Below, piece by piece: positions 47,627-59,479 of a stretch of 64,000 nt of DNA (within the stretch, counting starts at the first letter, position 1; each line of letters opens with the position of its first letter). The notes under the pieces are model-generated. The model made no database searches, had not been told where the DNA came from, and saw only the letters and a program-made list of their open reading frames with translations. Both the position numbers and the translations under genes were made by a program. The stretch is taken from the NCBI GenBank assembly GCA_028023455.1, contig JAQFVV010007205.1, positions 1-64,000 on the forward strand. The letters are read 5' to 3'. This stretch comes from Epiperipatus broadwayi (lineage: Eukaryota > Onychophora > Udeonychophora > Euonychophora > Peripatidae).

Positions 47627-48244
47627 CTAGGAAACCAGGTAATTCAAAGATGTGATAGTACCTATATTCATATTCATCCCATGAGAAAATAATGTCTTAA
47701 ATTTAAAAATAAAAAAGCTCTCTTTCTGTTTTCTTTCTCTCATGGAAGAAAAATTATCTTCCAATATAACCACTCTTAAATCATCAATCGAGTGATCAGG
47801 TAAATTGAAATGTTTAGAAACTGGTCTATCTTTATTTTTATGTAAAATATCAAACCTATGGTTGGTCATTCTAATATGTAAACTATTTGCTGACTCACCT
47901 ATGTAATAACACAAGCATCTATTACATTCTATTAAATATATCAAGTTCATACTTTTACAGTTGACATAGTTGGAGATATACCATTTAAAACCATGAATGG
48001 TATCTCCCTGAACCATCTTTGTAACAATAATATGTTTGCATGTAAGACATCTCTTATCCCCACATAAAAAACATCCATTTTCTGACACAAAATTAGTGCT
48101 AAAAGCTGTCCTTACAAGTCTATCCCTAAGTGTCCTATGTCTATGATATACAACTTTAGGTGGATATGGAAAAACAGATCTCAGATAATCTGTTGAATTT
48201 AATATATTAAAATGTTTCAATAATATTTGGCTAATATTAGGCAA
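47627..48244 (-). CDS. PLE-D GIY-YIG endonuclease, 205-aa frame
   Basis: This frame holds the C-terminal part of the PLE-D polyprotein. A Cys-rich finger at residues 58-71 (CFLCGDKRCLTCKH) precedes the GIY-YIG nuclease: LIYLIECNRCLC at 101-112, YYIGESANS at 113-121, the catalytic-type Arg in IRMTNHR near 125-130, then VSKHFNLPDHS and VVILEDNF. In PLEs this nuclease nicks target DNA to prime reverse transcription. It lies in a different frame from the RT at 48,409-48,885, so at least one frameshift or stop separates them and the copy is defective. The ATG at 48,244 is internal. The forward arm repeats this region from 48,886. Confidence 0.85.
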   Translation of the reverse strand: MPNISQILLKHFNILNSTDYLRSVFPYPPKVVYHRHRTLRDRLVRTAFSTNFVSENGCFLCGDKRCLTCKHIIVTKMVQGDTIHGFKWYISNYVNCKSMNLIYLIECNRCLCYYIGESANSLHIRMTNHRFDILHKNKDRPVSKHFNLPDHSIDDLRVVILEDNFSSMRERKQKESFFIFKFKTLFSHGMNMNIGTITSLNYLVS

Positions 48245-48408
48245 ATTATCATTGAAAGTAAGAACTAGTGGTATATTATCAACTGATTCTTTCTTTTCTT
48301 AGATAGAAGTTCCTGCCTGTCAACTTCTGAAGATTTTACCACTGCCCTATCTAACAGTCCTTTAGGATATTTTATATTGACAAATTTATTTTACAAAACC
48401 TTGTTATT

Positions 48409-48885
48409 TTACTGAAGAAATCCCTGATCACTGCAAATTCTTTTAATCCTTAAAAATTGACTATAAGAGATATTAGTCTTTAAGTGCTTAGGGTGATTAC
48501 TATAAAAATGTAGGTAAGCATGACTATCAGTTGGCTTCCTATATACATTAGTACTAAGAATACCATCACTCCAAGTAATCTCAAAATCAAGAAAATGAAC
48601 CACTGTTTTAGAAAAATTCATTGAAAATTTTATATTATTATTAAAATTATTTAGATAATCAAAAAATATATGAAGTTTTTTTTCATTGTATGGCCAGATC
48701 ATAAAGACATCATCAATATATCTCAGCCAAGTATGAGGTTTAAGGCTAGCCTTCTCAAATATAGAGTTTTCCAATTGAGCCATAAAAATGTTTGCATAAT
48801 TTGGTGCCATTTTTGTTCCCATTACAGTACCTTGCCTCTGTAAATAATAAATAGAGTTAAAAACAAAATAATTATTTTTTAGACT
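48409..48885 (-). pseudogene. PLE-D reverse transcriptase, partial
   Basis: The frame reads YLQRQGTVMGTKMAPNYANI (RT motif B region), then LRYIDDVFMIW (motif C, catalytic YIDD), then VHFLDFEITW and NVYRKPTDSHAYLHFYSN, the conserved post-YxDD segments of PLEs. It ends at a stop near 48,409. RT motif A and everything before it is absent because the sequence flips into the forward nuclease arm at 48,885. The first 27 codons of the open frame (48,886-48,966) are an antisense reading of that arm and not RT. Confidence 0.85.
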
Positions 48886-49378
48886 TGTAAGGACAGCTTT
48901 TGGCACTAATTTTGTGTCAGAAAAGGAATGTTTTTCATGTGGGGATAATAGATGTCTTACATGCAAACATATTATTGTTACAAAGATGGTTCAGGGAGAT
49001 ACCATTCATGGTTTTAAATGGTATATCTCCAACTATGTCAACTGTAAAAGTATAAACTTGATATATTTAATAGAATGTAATAGATGCTTGTGTCGTTACA
49101 TAGGTGAGTCAGCAAACAGTTTACATATTAGAATGACCAACCATAGGTTTGATATTTTACATAAAAATGAAGATAGACCAGTTTCTAAACATTTCAATTT
49201 ACCTGATTAGTCGATTGATGATTTAAAAGTGGTTATATTGGAAGATAATTTTTCTTCCATGAGAGAAAGAAAACAGAAAGGGAGCTTTTTTATTTTTAAA
49301 TTTAAGACATTACATCCTCATGGGATGAATATGAATATAGGTGCTATCACATCTTTGAATTACCTGGTTTCCTAGGGA
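48886..49378 (+). pseudogene. PLE-D nuclease, forward inverted copy
   Basis: Mirror copy of the minus nuclease. The finger reads CFSCGDNRCLTCKH, the GIY-YIG part LIYLIECNRCLC and RYIGESANS, then an in-frame TAG follows NLPD (near 49,206-49,210) where the minus copy has a His codon. After the stop the frame continues with SIDDLKVVILEDNFSSMRER and ends near 49,378. It differs from the minus copy by scattered substitutions, so the duplication is not brand new. Confidence 0.8.
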
Positions 49379-49796
49379 TTTAATTATTTTTTTATTTCCT
49401 AAATAATTGTCTTTTATTTTTTGTTTTCTAAATAATTATTTTATAGGTGGACTAGCATGAAGTAGAATAAATATAAAGTGTATATAAAAAGTGTATGTGC
49501 ATAAGATATATATGTATATAGTGAAATATATGTATATATACAGTTTTTTTAGTGTGTGCATATATAATAATATATATTTTTATTGTTTTTTGAAATATTT
49601 TAATATATAATAATTATGTATGGTTTTAGTTTTTTAAAACGTTTTTTGTGAAAAAAATTTTTTTAGTATTTTTTATCAAAGTTTTATAAATATATATATA
49701 TTGTACAATGTTTTTAAAGATTTTTATCCTATGGAAATTAGTTTTGTTATCTGATGCGTAACTGTAATATTTTAGCACTTAATTTCTGTAAGCAGC

Positions 49797-49865
49797 CATT
49801 TTGATTTCTGATGAAAACCAGTTTGCTGGGTGAAATATTAAAGCTTTTTTATAGAAGTAATTCTG
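49797..49865 (+). ncRNA. hammerhead ribozyme motif, right end of PLE-D
   Basis: Mirror of 47,132-47,200. CTGATGA at 49,808-49,814, stem II ACCAG-TTTG-CTGGGT, GAAA at 49,832-49,835, triplet ATA at 49,851-49,853. Stem I here has ATTT against GAAG, so one C in the other copy (GCTTT) is A here and one G-C pair is lost. The left copy is therefore the better candidate for activity. Confidence 0.68.
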
Positions 49866-49876
49866 TATTTTTATTG

Positions 49877-52800
49877 TTTTTATTTTTCCTGTAGCTAGTT
49901 TGTATGTATATATATATAACAAAGTTTTATTATCATGCATTGATGAACTAACATTTATTTAGTTATCAATATATTGTATTTAATACTAATTTATTTCATT
50001 TGTAAAATGTTTTATATATTTGCCTGTATAATTATATTCAATTAAGCATAATACTATATATGTCATATAATTTGATTATTATTTTTGTTAATATGTGTAT
50101 AATTAGTACATGGATTTGGCATGTAAAAAGGAGATAGAAGAAAAAAGGATGTAACTTATCCTTATAATGTAGAATGTAATGATAATTACTAAATATCATT
50201 ACTTTGTAATAAATTATCATAATGGTTTACTGGTGGTCACACTTTCCATTTAGCAAAATTCTTTATTTCTTGGAAGTGCATTGATGCATTTAGGGTATTG
50301 CCATTATGTAGAATAAATACTGTTGAATTTCAAAATTTAGCTCATGTTTAATTCTTATTCTTCCATTTCTCAATTCAAGAAAATGATGTACATTAAGTAG
50401 TTAAGTACAATATTATGGTTCAGTTCCTTGTATGTCAAGCTACTGCATGGTTGTGATGAGATGACCACATATGGATAATGGTTTGAATCTGGGTCTCTGA
50501 TTATTCCATGTTGGGTCTTGGTTAGTCATAAAGTCCAAAACAAATTAAAGCGTCCAGAGAGATCAAGTTTTTTACAACACATTCTCTCATTTTTTTTATA
50601 TTTAATTAGATTGCTTTTCATTATGATGAACAGGAAATATTACTGTTGTATGACTTATAATATCATAAGTAAGCTTAAAAGCTGATAAGATTCTTCAGTA
50701 TGCTTATCTCCAATTTTTGACTGGTCTTCCGAAGTCTAATCCTATCAAATTTGTCTCCCAATGTATGTGGTCATTTGAATCACCCAACAATCTTTATGAA
50801 TATTCATCATAATAAATATGTTATAATAGACACATACTCTTAAAGAAAAAACACAAAATTATATAAGAGGAAGGAAATCCAGGAAAGAAAAAGAGCGTAA
50901 AATAATGGGGAAAGGCAATAATAAATAAATAAAATAAATGTGATATAGCAAAATAATATGGGCACAAACGTATTCGTATATTAATGTAAAAAGTGCTAAA
51001 ACAAAATTTAAACATAAAATTCAATAAGATTTATTGTACCATGTATACTTTCAACACTTTTGTGTCATATTTATGGTTAGTCTACTGAGAACATTAATTT
51101 TTGCTGATTTCATTATGTATTAATTTTGTGTAATGACTGAATCCTCTCTTATTTTATGTTTATGACCATTTCTTTCTTTTCACAAAATTTTAATAACACT
51201 TGAACCACAATTATGGCTATGTTCTCTTCCATGATTATGAAAGATGAATGAATTAACAACTTCAGTTAACAGTAGATTTTTTATACATTAATGTATGTTG
51301 GGTCCCTCTAATTCTAAGATTCTCCCTGGTCCCACCATTATATACATCCAAGCAGTCTGCAGTTGTACAGCATAGATCATATTGGGTCAGACCAATGTTA
51401 GAATTGTGTTCTTCATGATGTTAATAAGCTGGTTTAAATTGGTAGAGGTTCTGAATCCAACATTAAATTTATCCAAGCAAATTTGTGGTAATAGGTGATA
51501 AACATGGTAGAGCAGTCTCGCTTTTATTATTTCTATGATCAACCATTTTGTTATTTTGGTTTTAAATTGCTATATGAATCTGTATATGTGAATCCTGTAA
51601 TAACCTGCTTTTGTTTAGTCAGCCATGTAGTTCTTTCTGATTCATATTTACAAATTGTATTAGAAATTATCTTTAAAATTTATAAGAAGCTGCATTACCT
51701 TTTGCTTTTAGAGTAAGGAGCAGCTAATGGATGATAGCGGCAATTTACAATTTATTGAAAGATTTCATTAAAATTACATTTAGATCATAGGATGGCAAAT
51801 TGACTAAAATATCATAAAGTGCATTTATATAAATATTCATTAATTGAGATAGATGATCGTATAGTATATCGTTAATTTTTTATCTTATTTTTTCTAAAGT
51901 TAGAGCCATTACACGCAGTTGTGAGCAGGCTGTTAATAAACAATTGAAAAATTGCTGATACATAAATGGTATTTAATTTTTTTATTTAATTTTACAACTT
52001 TTTGCTTTAAAAATTGAGAATAATTTAAAAATATTTTAAAATTATGTAAAGTTTTTATATTCAATTCAGAGATATAAAAATTTTGATTATATTTTGAGTT
52101 TCATTTTTTAAAATCATTTGAGGCAATGAATACAGTTGAAGAGTTTTAAATTCTTATTAACTATAACAGTTCCCTGTTGAGATCAATCCTATGCAGATAA
52201 ATGATGATTCTGTTTTTTCTCAATAATAATGCACACACAATTGTTTTAATCTTTATTGTCCTTTTCATTTTTTTATAAATATTTTCACCTGTTCATTTCA
52301 AGATAGCTCTTTTAGTAATATTATTATTAATGCTTATTATGGAGTGAACAATTTAAAGCCTCTTCAATTGCTGCTTTAGCTAAATATATGTTATAAATAT
52401 GAATATAAAAATACATCCCTTTATTTTTCAAAAAAAAAAAGTAAAATTAATTATAAAAATGTGATGTCATTATAATATAGCATAATACCATTTGTATGCC
52501 TTACTTCAGTTTGAATTCAAATTAAGCAAATGTTGATATTGGTCAGGTTTTAAAAGAGTTACAATTTAGATAGCTATTCTATAATGAAATAACTCAACTA
52601 GATATCTAGTATTTTATATAATATAGTATCTAAGTATTCCTAGCTTTGAAATAGACCAAGAATGTAATACATCCAAACCATAAGCATCCAGAAAAAGATA
52701 AGCTCAGAACATAATTTCTTCACCCTCACTGCTCCTTTATGAAGCGTCATTAGAGAAGATGTCTTAAAGTATGGGCTGCAAAATTCAATCTTTTTTTTTT

Positions 52801-53861
52801 ATTTATAGGGGGAGTGTAGTTGAAAGAATTATAGTTATGGGTGCGTTTAAAATATTTTATACAGATTTTCGTTAGCGCTATGCATTGTATCTATTTAGTA
52901 TTTACTTAAGTGTATTAACTTATGTTCGTATAAATATAATATGTATATACAAATTGTTATTCATTATACACTGTTCTTTGTAGTTTAGTGCAGGCAGATT
53001 TGAAAGCTAAATGTCTCCGGGACAAAACGTATTTGTCATTCGCGGCTCTAGAAGTCGTATGATTCCCTTCCTGAGCGATTTTCTAATTGTTCGTTATTTA
53101 TTATACACTCATACGATAAGATTAGATAATTTGAAATTTATTAATTGCATAAATATAATCAAGAAAATTATTTTTATATAATATTGCCTTCCTTTGCTAT
53201 TCGTTTTAAAGTTTAGGTGCGTGTGAATAAAATCGCATACCCAATAATTCGAAATATATTGATTTCATGGTGCGTTATAAGTTTAAGTTTGTAATTAGTT
53301 TAATTGTAAATCAAGTCATATAGAGATAATAAAAAAACTTTCTGTAACTCTTATAAGACGTTACTCTCTATTTTATTTTTACATATAATATATTTTAAGA
53401 ATAACATTTATAATTTATTAGAAGAATCAAAATGTCTTATCTGAGAAAATATATTTATAACTTTAACTAAAGAGACATTTTATCATTTCTCTCCCCTCTT
53501 TTTCATATTATTTTTGATATTTTTTGTGACATTAATCACATTAAGTTGAAATATTGATTTTTTAAGCTTTCTTTTTTTTGAAAGAGAAATTGCTTTGAAT
53601 ATTTTTTACATTCTCTTCAGCTATTCTCATTTAACAATTCTGATATTATATTAAATAAACAATTGTTATCTCTATACATATTGAGTATGTGTGTTAAATG
53701 TTTCTGTTTATTATTTTCATCAGAATTGTTCCTAACGAGAATTTTTACAATAATATCATTTAGGTGAGGTGCTGAAAATATGTGACTTATAAACAGTTTA
53801 TTAAAAGCATTTTTCTTTAATATGGGATATTATTGACGTGCACTATTTACTATTCGACCTT
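49877..53861. other. 4 kb without an assignable feature
   Basis: AT-rich DNA. A B-box-like GGTTTGAATCTGG at about 50,482 could be a worn SINE, but no A box or second copy was found. The patch at 52.98-53.10 kb is GC-richer (CTCCGGGACAAAACG, TTCGCGGCTCTAGAAG) but does not read as a known protein or RNA. Confidence 0.4.
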
Positions 53862-54030
53862 GAACTCAGATTTTCTCACAACCCTCAACTATCCACGCTA
53901 ACTCGTACTGCTGACACACTTGATAATGTGTGTGATGAAAGTGTCAACAGTATAAGATAGCGTGGATAGTTGAGGGTCATGTGAAAGTCTGAGTCCCCTA
54001 TATATTAGATATTGGAGTGCAGATATGAAA
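53862..54030. repeat. F1-related hairpin
   Basis: CTCAGATTTTCTCACA, CCCTCAACTATCCACGCTA and a GTCAACA-type block mirror GATAGCGTGGATAGTTGAGG, GTCATGTGAAAGTCTGAG. The arms are about 60 bp with a short loop containing GATAATGTGTGTGATGAAAG. It is followed by TATGAAAAAATCTGTACTGT, AGAAAAAAA, which recurs at 55,995-56,030. Confidence 0.75.
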
Positions 54031-54090
54031 AAATCTGTACTGTAGAAAAAAATAATATATTCGACTTTATAATAAAAAAAGCAAGTCATA

Positions 54091-55211
54091 TACACCTGGG
54101 TCTCTTTTTACACGGACTTATTTAACACAATTTTGAAGTTACGCGATTCATGTTTCACCGAAGGTCGAACTCCGATAATGTGCTATTACTTTAAATAATA
54201 AATTTTGCACACTTATGTTATATTGAAAGTAATAGCACATTATTAGAATTTGACTTTCATCTTAGTAATTTCAATATTTTCAGTGCTTTATAATAGTAAG
54301 ATTTTATGCAATAATAAAATTAAAATCATGATTTCCACATTTTATGTATACACACATTAAATTTTACAAGATTATAATGTAAATTTGTTCTAACATTGTG
54401 CATGTTAATTTTGCATTTTAAATCACATTCTGTTTTTGCTTTTTAAAAAAGAACATAATCAATTATTAATCATTTAGTGTCCACAAGTTTATTTTTAAAA
54501 GGTGAGTAATAGCAGTGGACACAATTAAATTTGACAATTAAAAATTAAAATCTGATTTTTAATTATAATTAACAATTTAAAAATTACTTACGGCGACTTG
54601 AAATTAACGTGATGTGAAATTTGATTTTTAAACAGAATTGAAAATTAAAAAATTAAAGACAAAAATTAGAATTTAATTTTTAGTTGTTAGTTTTGTAAAC
54701 AATTAATAAAATCATTGTCTCAAAGATTAATTACTAATTACGTTGTCACCAGAAAACCATTGACACAACGTGAGTGTGAAGTTGGTGCTAGTTGTATTTC
54801 CTCTTGTGAAAAATCGGATGTTTGCAAATGAATGTTTTTTCAGCAAATAGCAATAATAATTAAAACATGTATAAAAAAAATGTATAAAAAATGTAAATTA
54901 CTGTACTGTAAAATTATGCATAAAAATATATTATTTTGAATAAAATTAAATATTATAGTTAAAAAAAGTTTGTCTTGTATCAATTTTTTTCAAATTTGAA
55001 ATTTTTTATTAGTCATATTTTATTTTCTTATTTTTTTTTTGCGCGAATTTTAAAGTAATTTTACGTTGGTGCTTTGCTTTTATACAAATTTTGAAAAATC
55101 ACAGACCACATCCCCCCTTTTTCAATGTAAGTTACGTCTATTTTTGTGCAATTTTGTTTGCGCATATTTTCTGAGGAACCTATCTATCGTGTAAAATGAG
55201 ACCCAGGTGTA
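54091..55211. mobile_element. 1.12-kb TA-flanked element (Tc1/mariner-like ends)
   Basis: The ends are TACACCTGGGTCTC(T)TTTTA and, inverted, TACACCTGGGTCTCATTTTA. They continue ACACG on both sides, about 25 bp of terminal inverted repeat. Flanking TA dinucleotides (54,089-54,090 and 55,212-55,213) give a TA target duplication, as used by the Tc1/mariner superfamily. The interior is AT-rich, with a smaller hairpin near the left end and no transposase frame, so the element is non-autonomous. Confidence in the borders is good and in the superfamily moderate. Confidence 0.65.
54161..54256. repeat. 96-bp hairpin inside the TA-flanked element
   Basis: AAGGTCGAACTCCGATAATG, TGCTATTACTTT is mirrored by AAAGTAATAGCACATTATTA, GAATTTGACTTT. 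The 33-bp arms have three or four mismatches and a 31-bp loop. Confidence 0.8.
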
Positions 55212-55213
55212 TA

Positions 55214-55680
55214 AGGTGACATAACTTTTATAAGCTTGTATTTACAAAAATGTAATACAGAGAGTGTACCAATAGCTCAAACAAGCTCTTAATTGATAAG
55301 TGCAGTAAGAGAAAATATTTACAATTTATATCCAGAACATTCCTATCTTGAGACCAATTGATTTCAAACTTATGGCTCATCTCAGTGAAGAGCTACAATA
55401 TTCAGACACTAGACCTAAAATATCAATGCAAAACCCAACACTTATTTCATACATAATGTTTAAGTAGAAACTCTGAAGTTTTCAGACATGAAAATGTATT
55501 TTACTCCAGCTATCTAACTTAAATAGTTATATGGGAGTAAACCAAATTCAGATCTATCATATATTAATAGTCTCAGCATAGCCAAAGCCTTAAAGGTATT
55601 ATAATAATCAAAAAAGCAATTTATATATAATGTGACATTATTTTTATAAAATTGTATTTACAAAAATGTAATACAGAGAA
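55214..55680 (+). repeat. direct repeat pair, about 50 bp
   Basis: GTGACATAACTTTTATAAG, CTTGTATTTACAAAAATGTA and ATACAGAGA at 55,216-55,264 recur at 55,630-55,680 with few changes. The intervening 370 bp has no recognised content. The TA-flanked element inserted just to the left of the first copy. Confidence 0.6.
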
Positions 55681-55861
55681 AATATAGAGTTGACAAAGAC
55701 TATGTTGTGGAAATGGGATGGAGCAGATTATTGGAAAACTTAGGGTGGGAAATGAAAAGGGAAGGTAAACTGGCTAACAGGTTTCTCAGGGCATAGTTGC
55801 TGAAAGATTCCTGGTTCTGTTTAAGGAAGTCACAGTGCATCACATCACACATAACATCACA

Positions 55862-56030
55862 TCTTAATTGATGAATGCAGTATCTTTTCAACATGTGTGT
55901 GATCAAAGGTATCATCAGTATGAGAGTTAGCATGATGGTTGAGGGCTGTGTGAAGTGTGAATTCAAACCTCCTATATATTACACATATAGGTGCAGGTAT
56001 GAAAAAGCCTGTTCTGTAGAAAAAAAATTC
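55862..56030 (+). repeat. F1 repeat copy with downstream tail
   Basis: TTAATTGATGAATGCAGTA, TCTTTTCAACATGTGTGTGA, TCAAAGGTATCATCAGTATG, then GTGTGAAGTGTGAATTCAAA and CCTCCTATATATTACACATA. The tail GTGCAGGTATGAAAAAGCCT, GTTCTGTAGAAAAAAA is shared with 54,010-54,055. Confidence 0.65.
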
Positions 56031-57239
56031 ATATTTCAAAAAATAAAATTGAGATTCAAAACTTTTATAATGTACTAAGGATGATTTTGGCAGACCTCTG
56101 CTACAATCATAGTGAGATATTAATTTGGCAATTAAAATTATGTCTATATATGGATGTAATTTATTATATATGTAAATGCAGCATTTAAATGTTTCATATT
56201 TTTGGTAATGGAATGTGTGAATCTTTTCTGTTGATTGCATTTGGATTCTTTGCAATTGTCCAAGTTTCTTTAAAAAAAAATTTCTATCGTCTTTTTTGGC
56301 AGAAATCACCTTCACATTGTGACTTAAAGTATGACCTGTAGAGTGTTTGCAATCAAAGAAAATCTATTTATATTTATTATTCTGTATTGCACTGTTGTAT
56401 AAGTATGTATGATGGTTGATCTTCATAGATCTGCATCCAAGATTCACCATAATACATATTAATCCTAATTTACATAATAAATTGCATCTACCTATAGGTA
56501 TAATTTTCAACTGCCAAATTAATGCAACATTATGATTCAGTCAGATGTCTGCCAAAAGCATGCTTAGTGCATTAAAACAATCTTGAATTTCAACTTTAAC
56601 TATTCACAATACTCAGTTACAATCACATTAATTAAAGAAAAGATAATTAAATAGCTAAAATTAATTAGTGTAATGATAAGATCTTACCAAGTATAAGTTT
56701 GACAAATTTGCAACTATGATTTTGTTGCAGATATCTTTCTTTTAGTATATTTATGAATTAGTTCATTCAGAACCGTAGTTTTTCTCCTTAATCATTGACA
56801 ACATTAGATAGGTATACAGTAAGACTTTATAAATCTTATGGTCCAGTTCATTTATTTTCTCATAGCAAACTCAGTATTAGCCTCTGGATATGATTTCATC
56901 ACTTCACATGTTTTGAATATTCTCATTGTTGGTTTCAAGCTACACATAGTAGATAGTCTTCTACTCACAGATATAATAATTGCTGTGGTGTAGCTTATTA
57001 TTGAAAGATATATTTTTTGCAGAAAGACTCTGTTATAAATACTATGGTGAGAAAAAGTTTGTATCTGTGCTAGAGATAATCTCTAGTTTCAAAAATAATT
57101 AGTAATAATCATTAGTGTATTTATCTGAAATGGATGGCATCAAAGTTGTGAGTGAAGGAAGTTTGACAATGGTAAATGAAATTGTAACAATTTACTCTAG
57201 ATAAATACTTTGCATATAATAAAGATATATATGAGAGAT
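56031..57239. other. no recognisable feature
   Basis: AT-rich. The minus-strand 152-codon frame at 55,857-56,315 has no motif and overlaps the F1 repeat, so I treat it as chance. Confidence 0.4.
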
Positions 57240-57302
57240 AGTGACCTGCGCCAATTGATGGGTGCTGTTTCAGCACGAAATGGGGGTCATTTATCTTTTA
57301 TT
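57240..57302 (+). repeat. F1 core fragment
   Basis: CCAATTGATGGGTGCTGTTT, CAGCACGAAATGGGGGTCAT, TTATCTTTTA matches the F1 core and is truncated on both sides. Confidence 0.5.
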
Positions 57303-58220
57303 ACATCTTTATTTACATGTATTTAAAAAGAATGGGGAAGTATGGAGATGTTTATTCTATTTTACATAGAGGTTTCTTTTCTCTTTATCAGATTACTGTA
57401 ACACTGCTTCTTGAGTTATGGATTGGAATAGACTAGATTGCCTTAGTTGTTTATTTTTGACCTAATTATACCCCACTTCTTGTTGTTTATTATACTTACC
57501 ATTTTACTCAATGGATGTTTTTCAAACAAAAAGTTTATCAAAATCGAGTTGCAAGCTTTAGCATATGTTTATTCATATCAATACATTCATATTTATTGAT
57601 AAACATTTTCTTCATTTTTTAAATTATAACATTAAAAAATAGGTTTTTTTTTTTACCTTTTTAAATTTTATTTATGATAGTTGCAGGAAGAAATAAATCA
57701 TTACTGACTTTTAAAAATTGATCAATAACCATATTAATTTTAGCAACCAATAATTTCCAATAACATATTTTGATTTCCCATTCAATTTACTACAATAATG
57801 ATCACATTATTTATTTAAAACCTCATTCAAAAGTCAAATCATAAAGAATTCCCCAATAATTTATATTTTTATAAACTATGCAATTTTAATTTGTGCATAC
57901 ATCAAAACTGTTTTTCTTTTTTCCTTTACATAGTATAAGCTACAATCTTATTGTTTTGAATTTTACATAGTACATCTCTATTATGAATTTTTTAATAACA
58001 TTATATAATCTATAGATTTTTTTTCTATTAATTGCCTAAAATAATGTACTTAAGTGGCATGTATGTTATGTCTAATTCATGCACATCGTAATTTATACAT
58101 TTATTATTTTCTTGATTATGCATCGTAATATAATAAATTGTAACAACTATAACATTTGTTTCGGTTACAAATTTCCTCCCTTCAAAATGAGACAAGATGA
58201 TAGGGTATTTTTTTTCATAT
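57303..58220. other. no recognisable feature
   Basis: AT-rich spacer without repeats I can match or a coding frame. Confidence 0.4.
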
Positions 58221-58312
58221 GTCAAAGCATTGGCAAAAAAGCGAACTCACAAACCCTGGACAACTGCTTGAAAGGCAGCTGTGCTGACCACTCGACCACC
58301 AACGCTTGACAA
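58221..58312 (-). repeat. short tRNA-like repeat, copy 2
   Basis: Inverted partner of 25,434-25,526, better preserved in the 5' part. On the minus strand TTGTCAAGCGTTGGTGGTCG, AGTGGTCAGCAC (D-arm and A-box-like), AGCTGC with loop CTTTCAA and GCAGTT (anticodon-arm-like), GGGTTTGTGAGTTCGC (B-box position), ending GCTTTGACA. The anticodon-arm pairing survives although the sequence differs from copy 1. Confidence 0.6.
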
Positions 58313-58919
58313 TTTCTCATTTTTATGTCTACTGCAAAATTTAACTTTAATTTATTTTTCTGACACATTTTTATTCATTTTTAAAAAATATTATTTTGAC
58401 ATATGTAGAGACACAAAACACCTACTTCCAATTCTTCACTGTTTAGAGATTTGTGTAAAGTACCTTGTAAAATGAATAAATAGGATTTCAACTCTAGAAT
58501 TCATATAAAAAATTTCAACCATAAGATATGAAGATGAACAGTAATGCATGAACATTGGAAAAATTATTTCAATTTAATGCATCTAAGCTATGCACACCCC
58601 ATCATTATGACTAATAAATATAACAAACATTCAAACTACATCTTGTTTGCTCAGAGCCTTATAGGTGGATAAGAAAATAACTTGAATTTTTTGTGGTAGC
58701 ATGTGAGACAATATACACTTCAAAACATCACTGACAACATAATGTCACTTAAACATGATCAAATCCTGGTGTATCATTAGAAATTTAACACATGAAAATG
58801 AACTATATATAAATAACTTTATTGAAATACATATGTAAGAATGATACAATTGTAAATAAAATAAAAGTAATCCATGTTGCTCAGGAAATGAGTTGGTCTG
58901 ATGTGCTCACTCTTGTTAT

Positions 58920-59226
58920 TTAATCCAGCTTAATCAGGCTCCATGTGTTGTCAAATAAAAATCTGGATGAGATGGTACTGTCCTTATGGCAAAATTCCTT
59001 CAACTTAGAAATGAATATGTCTTCAGGCTTAGGATGAGGAATAGTGAACTTGTTTCAACATCTGACCATCCAGGTGGCATAAATTATAAAGGTCAAAAGT
59101 CTTAAGATGACATAATCCCTAGACAGGAAGCAGCTCTTGATATCTAATATTTTGTTCAGGAAAATGTGGCAGTTGTGAGAAATTAATGTTCTGATTTTGT
59201 CATATGCTGGGCAATCATTGAAAAAT
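58920..59226 (-). pseudogene. C-terminal tail of a LINE-type ORF2 (probable)
   Basis: On the minus strand a frame of about 100 codons, broken by one TGA, reads FFNDCPAYDKIRTLIS, then HNCHIFLNKILDIKSCFLSR, DYVILRLLTFIIYATWMVRC, stop, NKFTIPHPKPEDIFISKLKE, FCHKDSTISSRFLFDNTWSL, IKLD and stop. An HxxFxxC/DCP start followed by an R-x-L segment and a W-M-V-R helix is the usual layout of the cysteine-rich C-terminal region of non-LTR retrotransposon proteins. RT and endonuclease parts are not in the window beyond 59,230, where a SINE begins soon after. Assignment is by layout only; it could be another cellular gene's pseudo-exon. Confidence 0.4.
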
Positions 59227-59479
59227 AGTAGAATTTAGTTCCCCATTCTGTAAAGAAATAAATATGATTATTATGTCCATATGTTTCATAGACATTTATT
59301 TATCAATTAAATTATAAATGTATAGCCCTATATGGTCTGTTCATGTTGTGAGCAGTGCACAGCCCTTTTATATTATCAACATTTTGATCTAAAAATTATT
59401 TTTACTGTGCTTTGTTACACTTTTATATAGTCCTCCATAAAGAATTTTAAACTTTTTGAAATTTGTGCTTTTCTGAAGG

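Larger units (their letters stand above)
47122..49876. mobile_element. PLE-D composite with inverted arms
   Basis: The layout is a minus-strand nuclease with its 3' tail (47,122-48,244), a minus-strand RT (48,245-48,885), then a plus-strand copy of the nuclease with tail (48,886-49,876). The arms 47,122-48,110 and 48,886-49,876 are inverted repeats of about 0.98 kb, about 95% identical by eye, with a 0.78-kb spacer. Hammerhead motifs lie at both outer ends. No target duplication was recognised. Confidence 0.85.

Noticed and set aside
50430-50560. Worn tRNA-derived SINE with GGTTTGAATCTGG
   Set aside because: There is no A box at the right distance and no second copy in the window.
55857-56315. 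152-aa minus-strand ORF
   Set aside because: It overlaps the F1 repeat, has AT-driven composition, and shows no motif or splice context.
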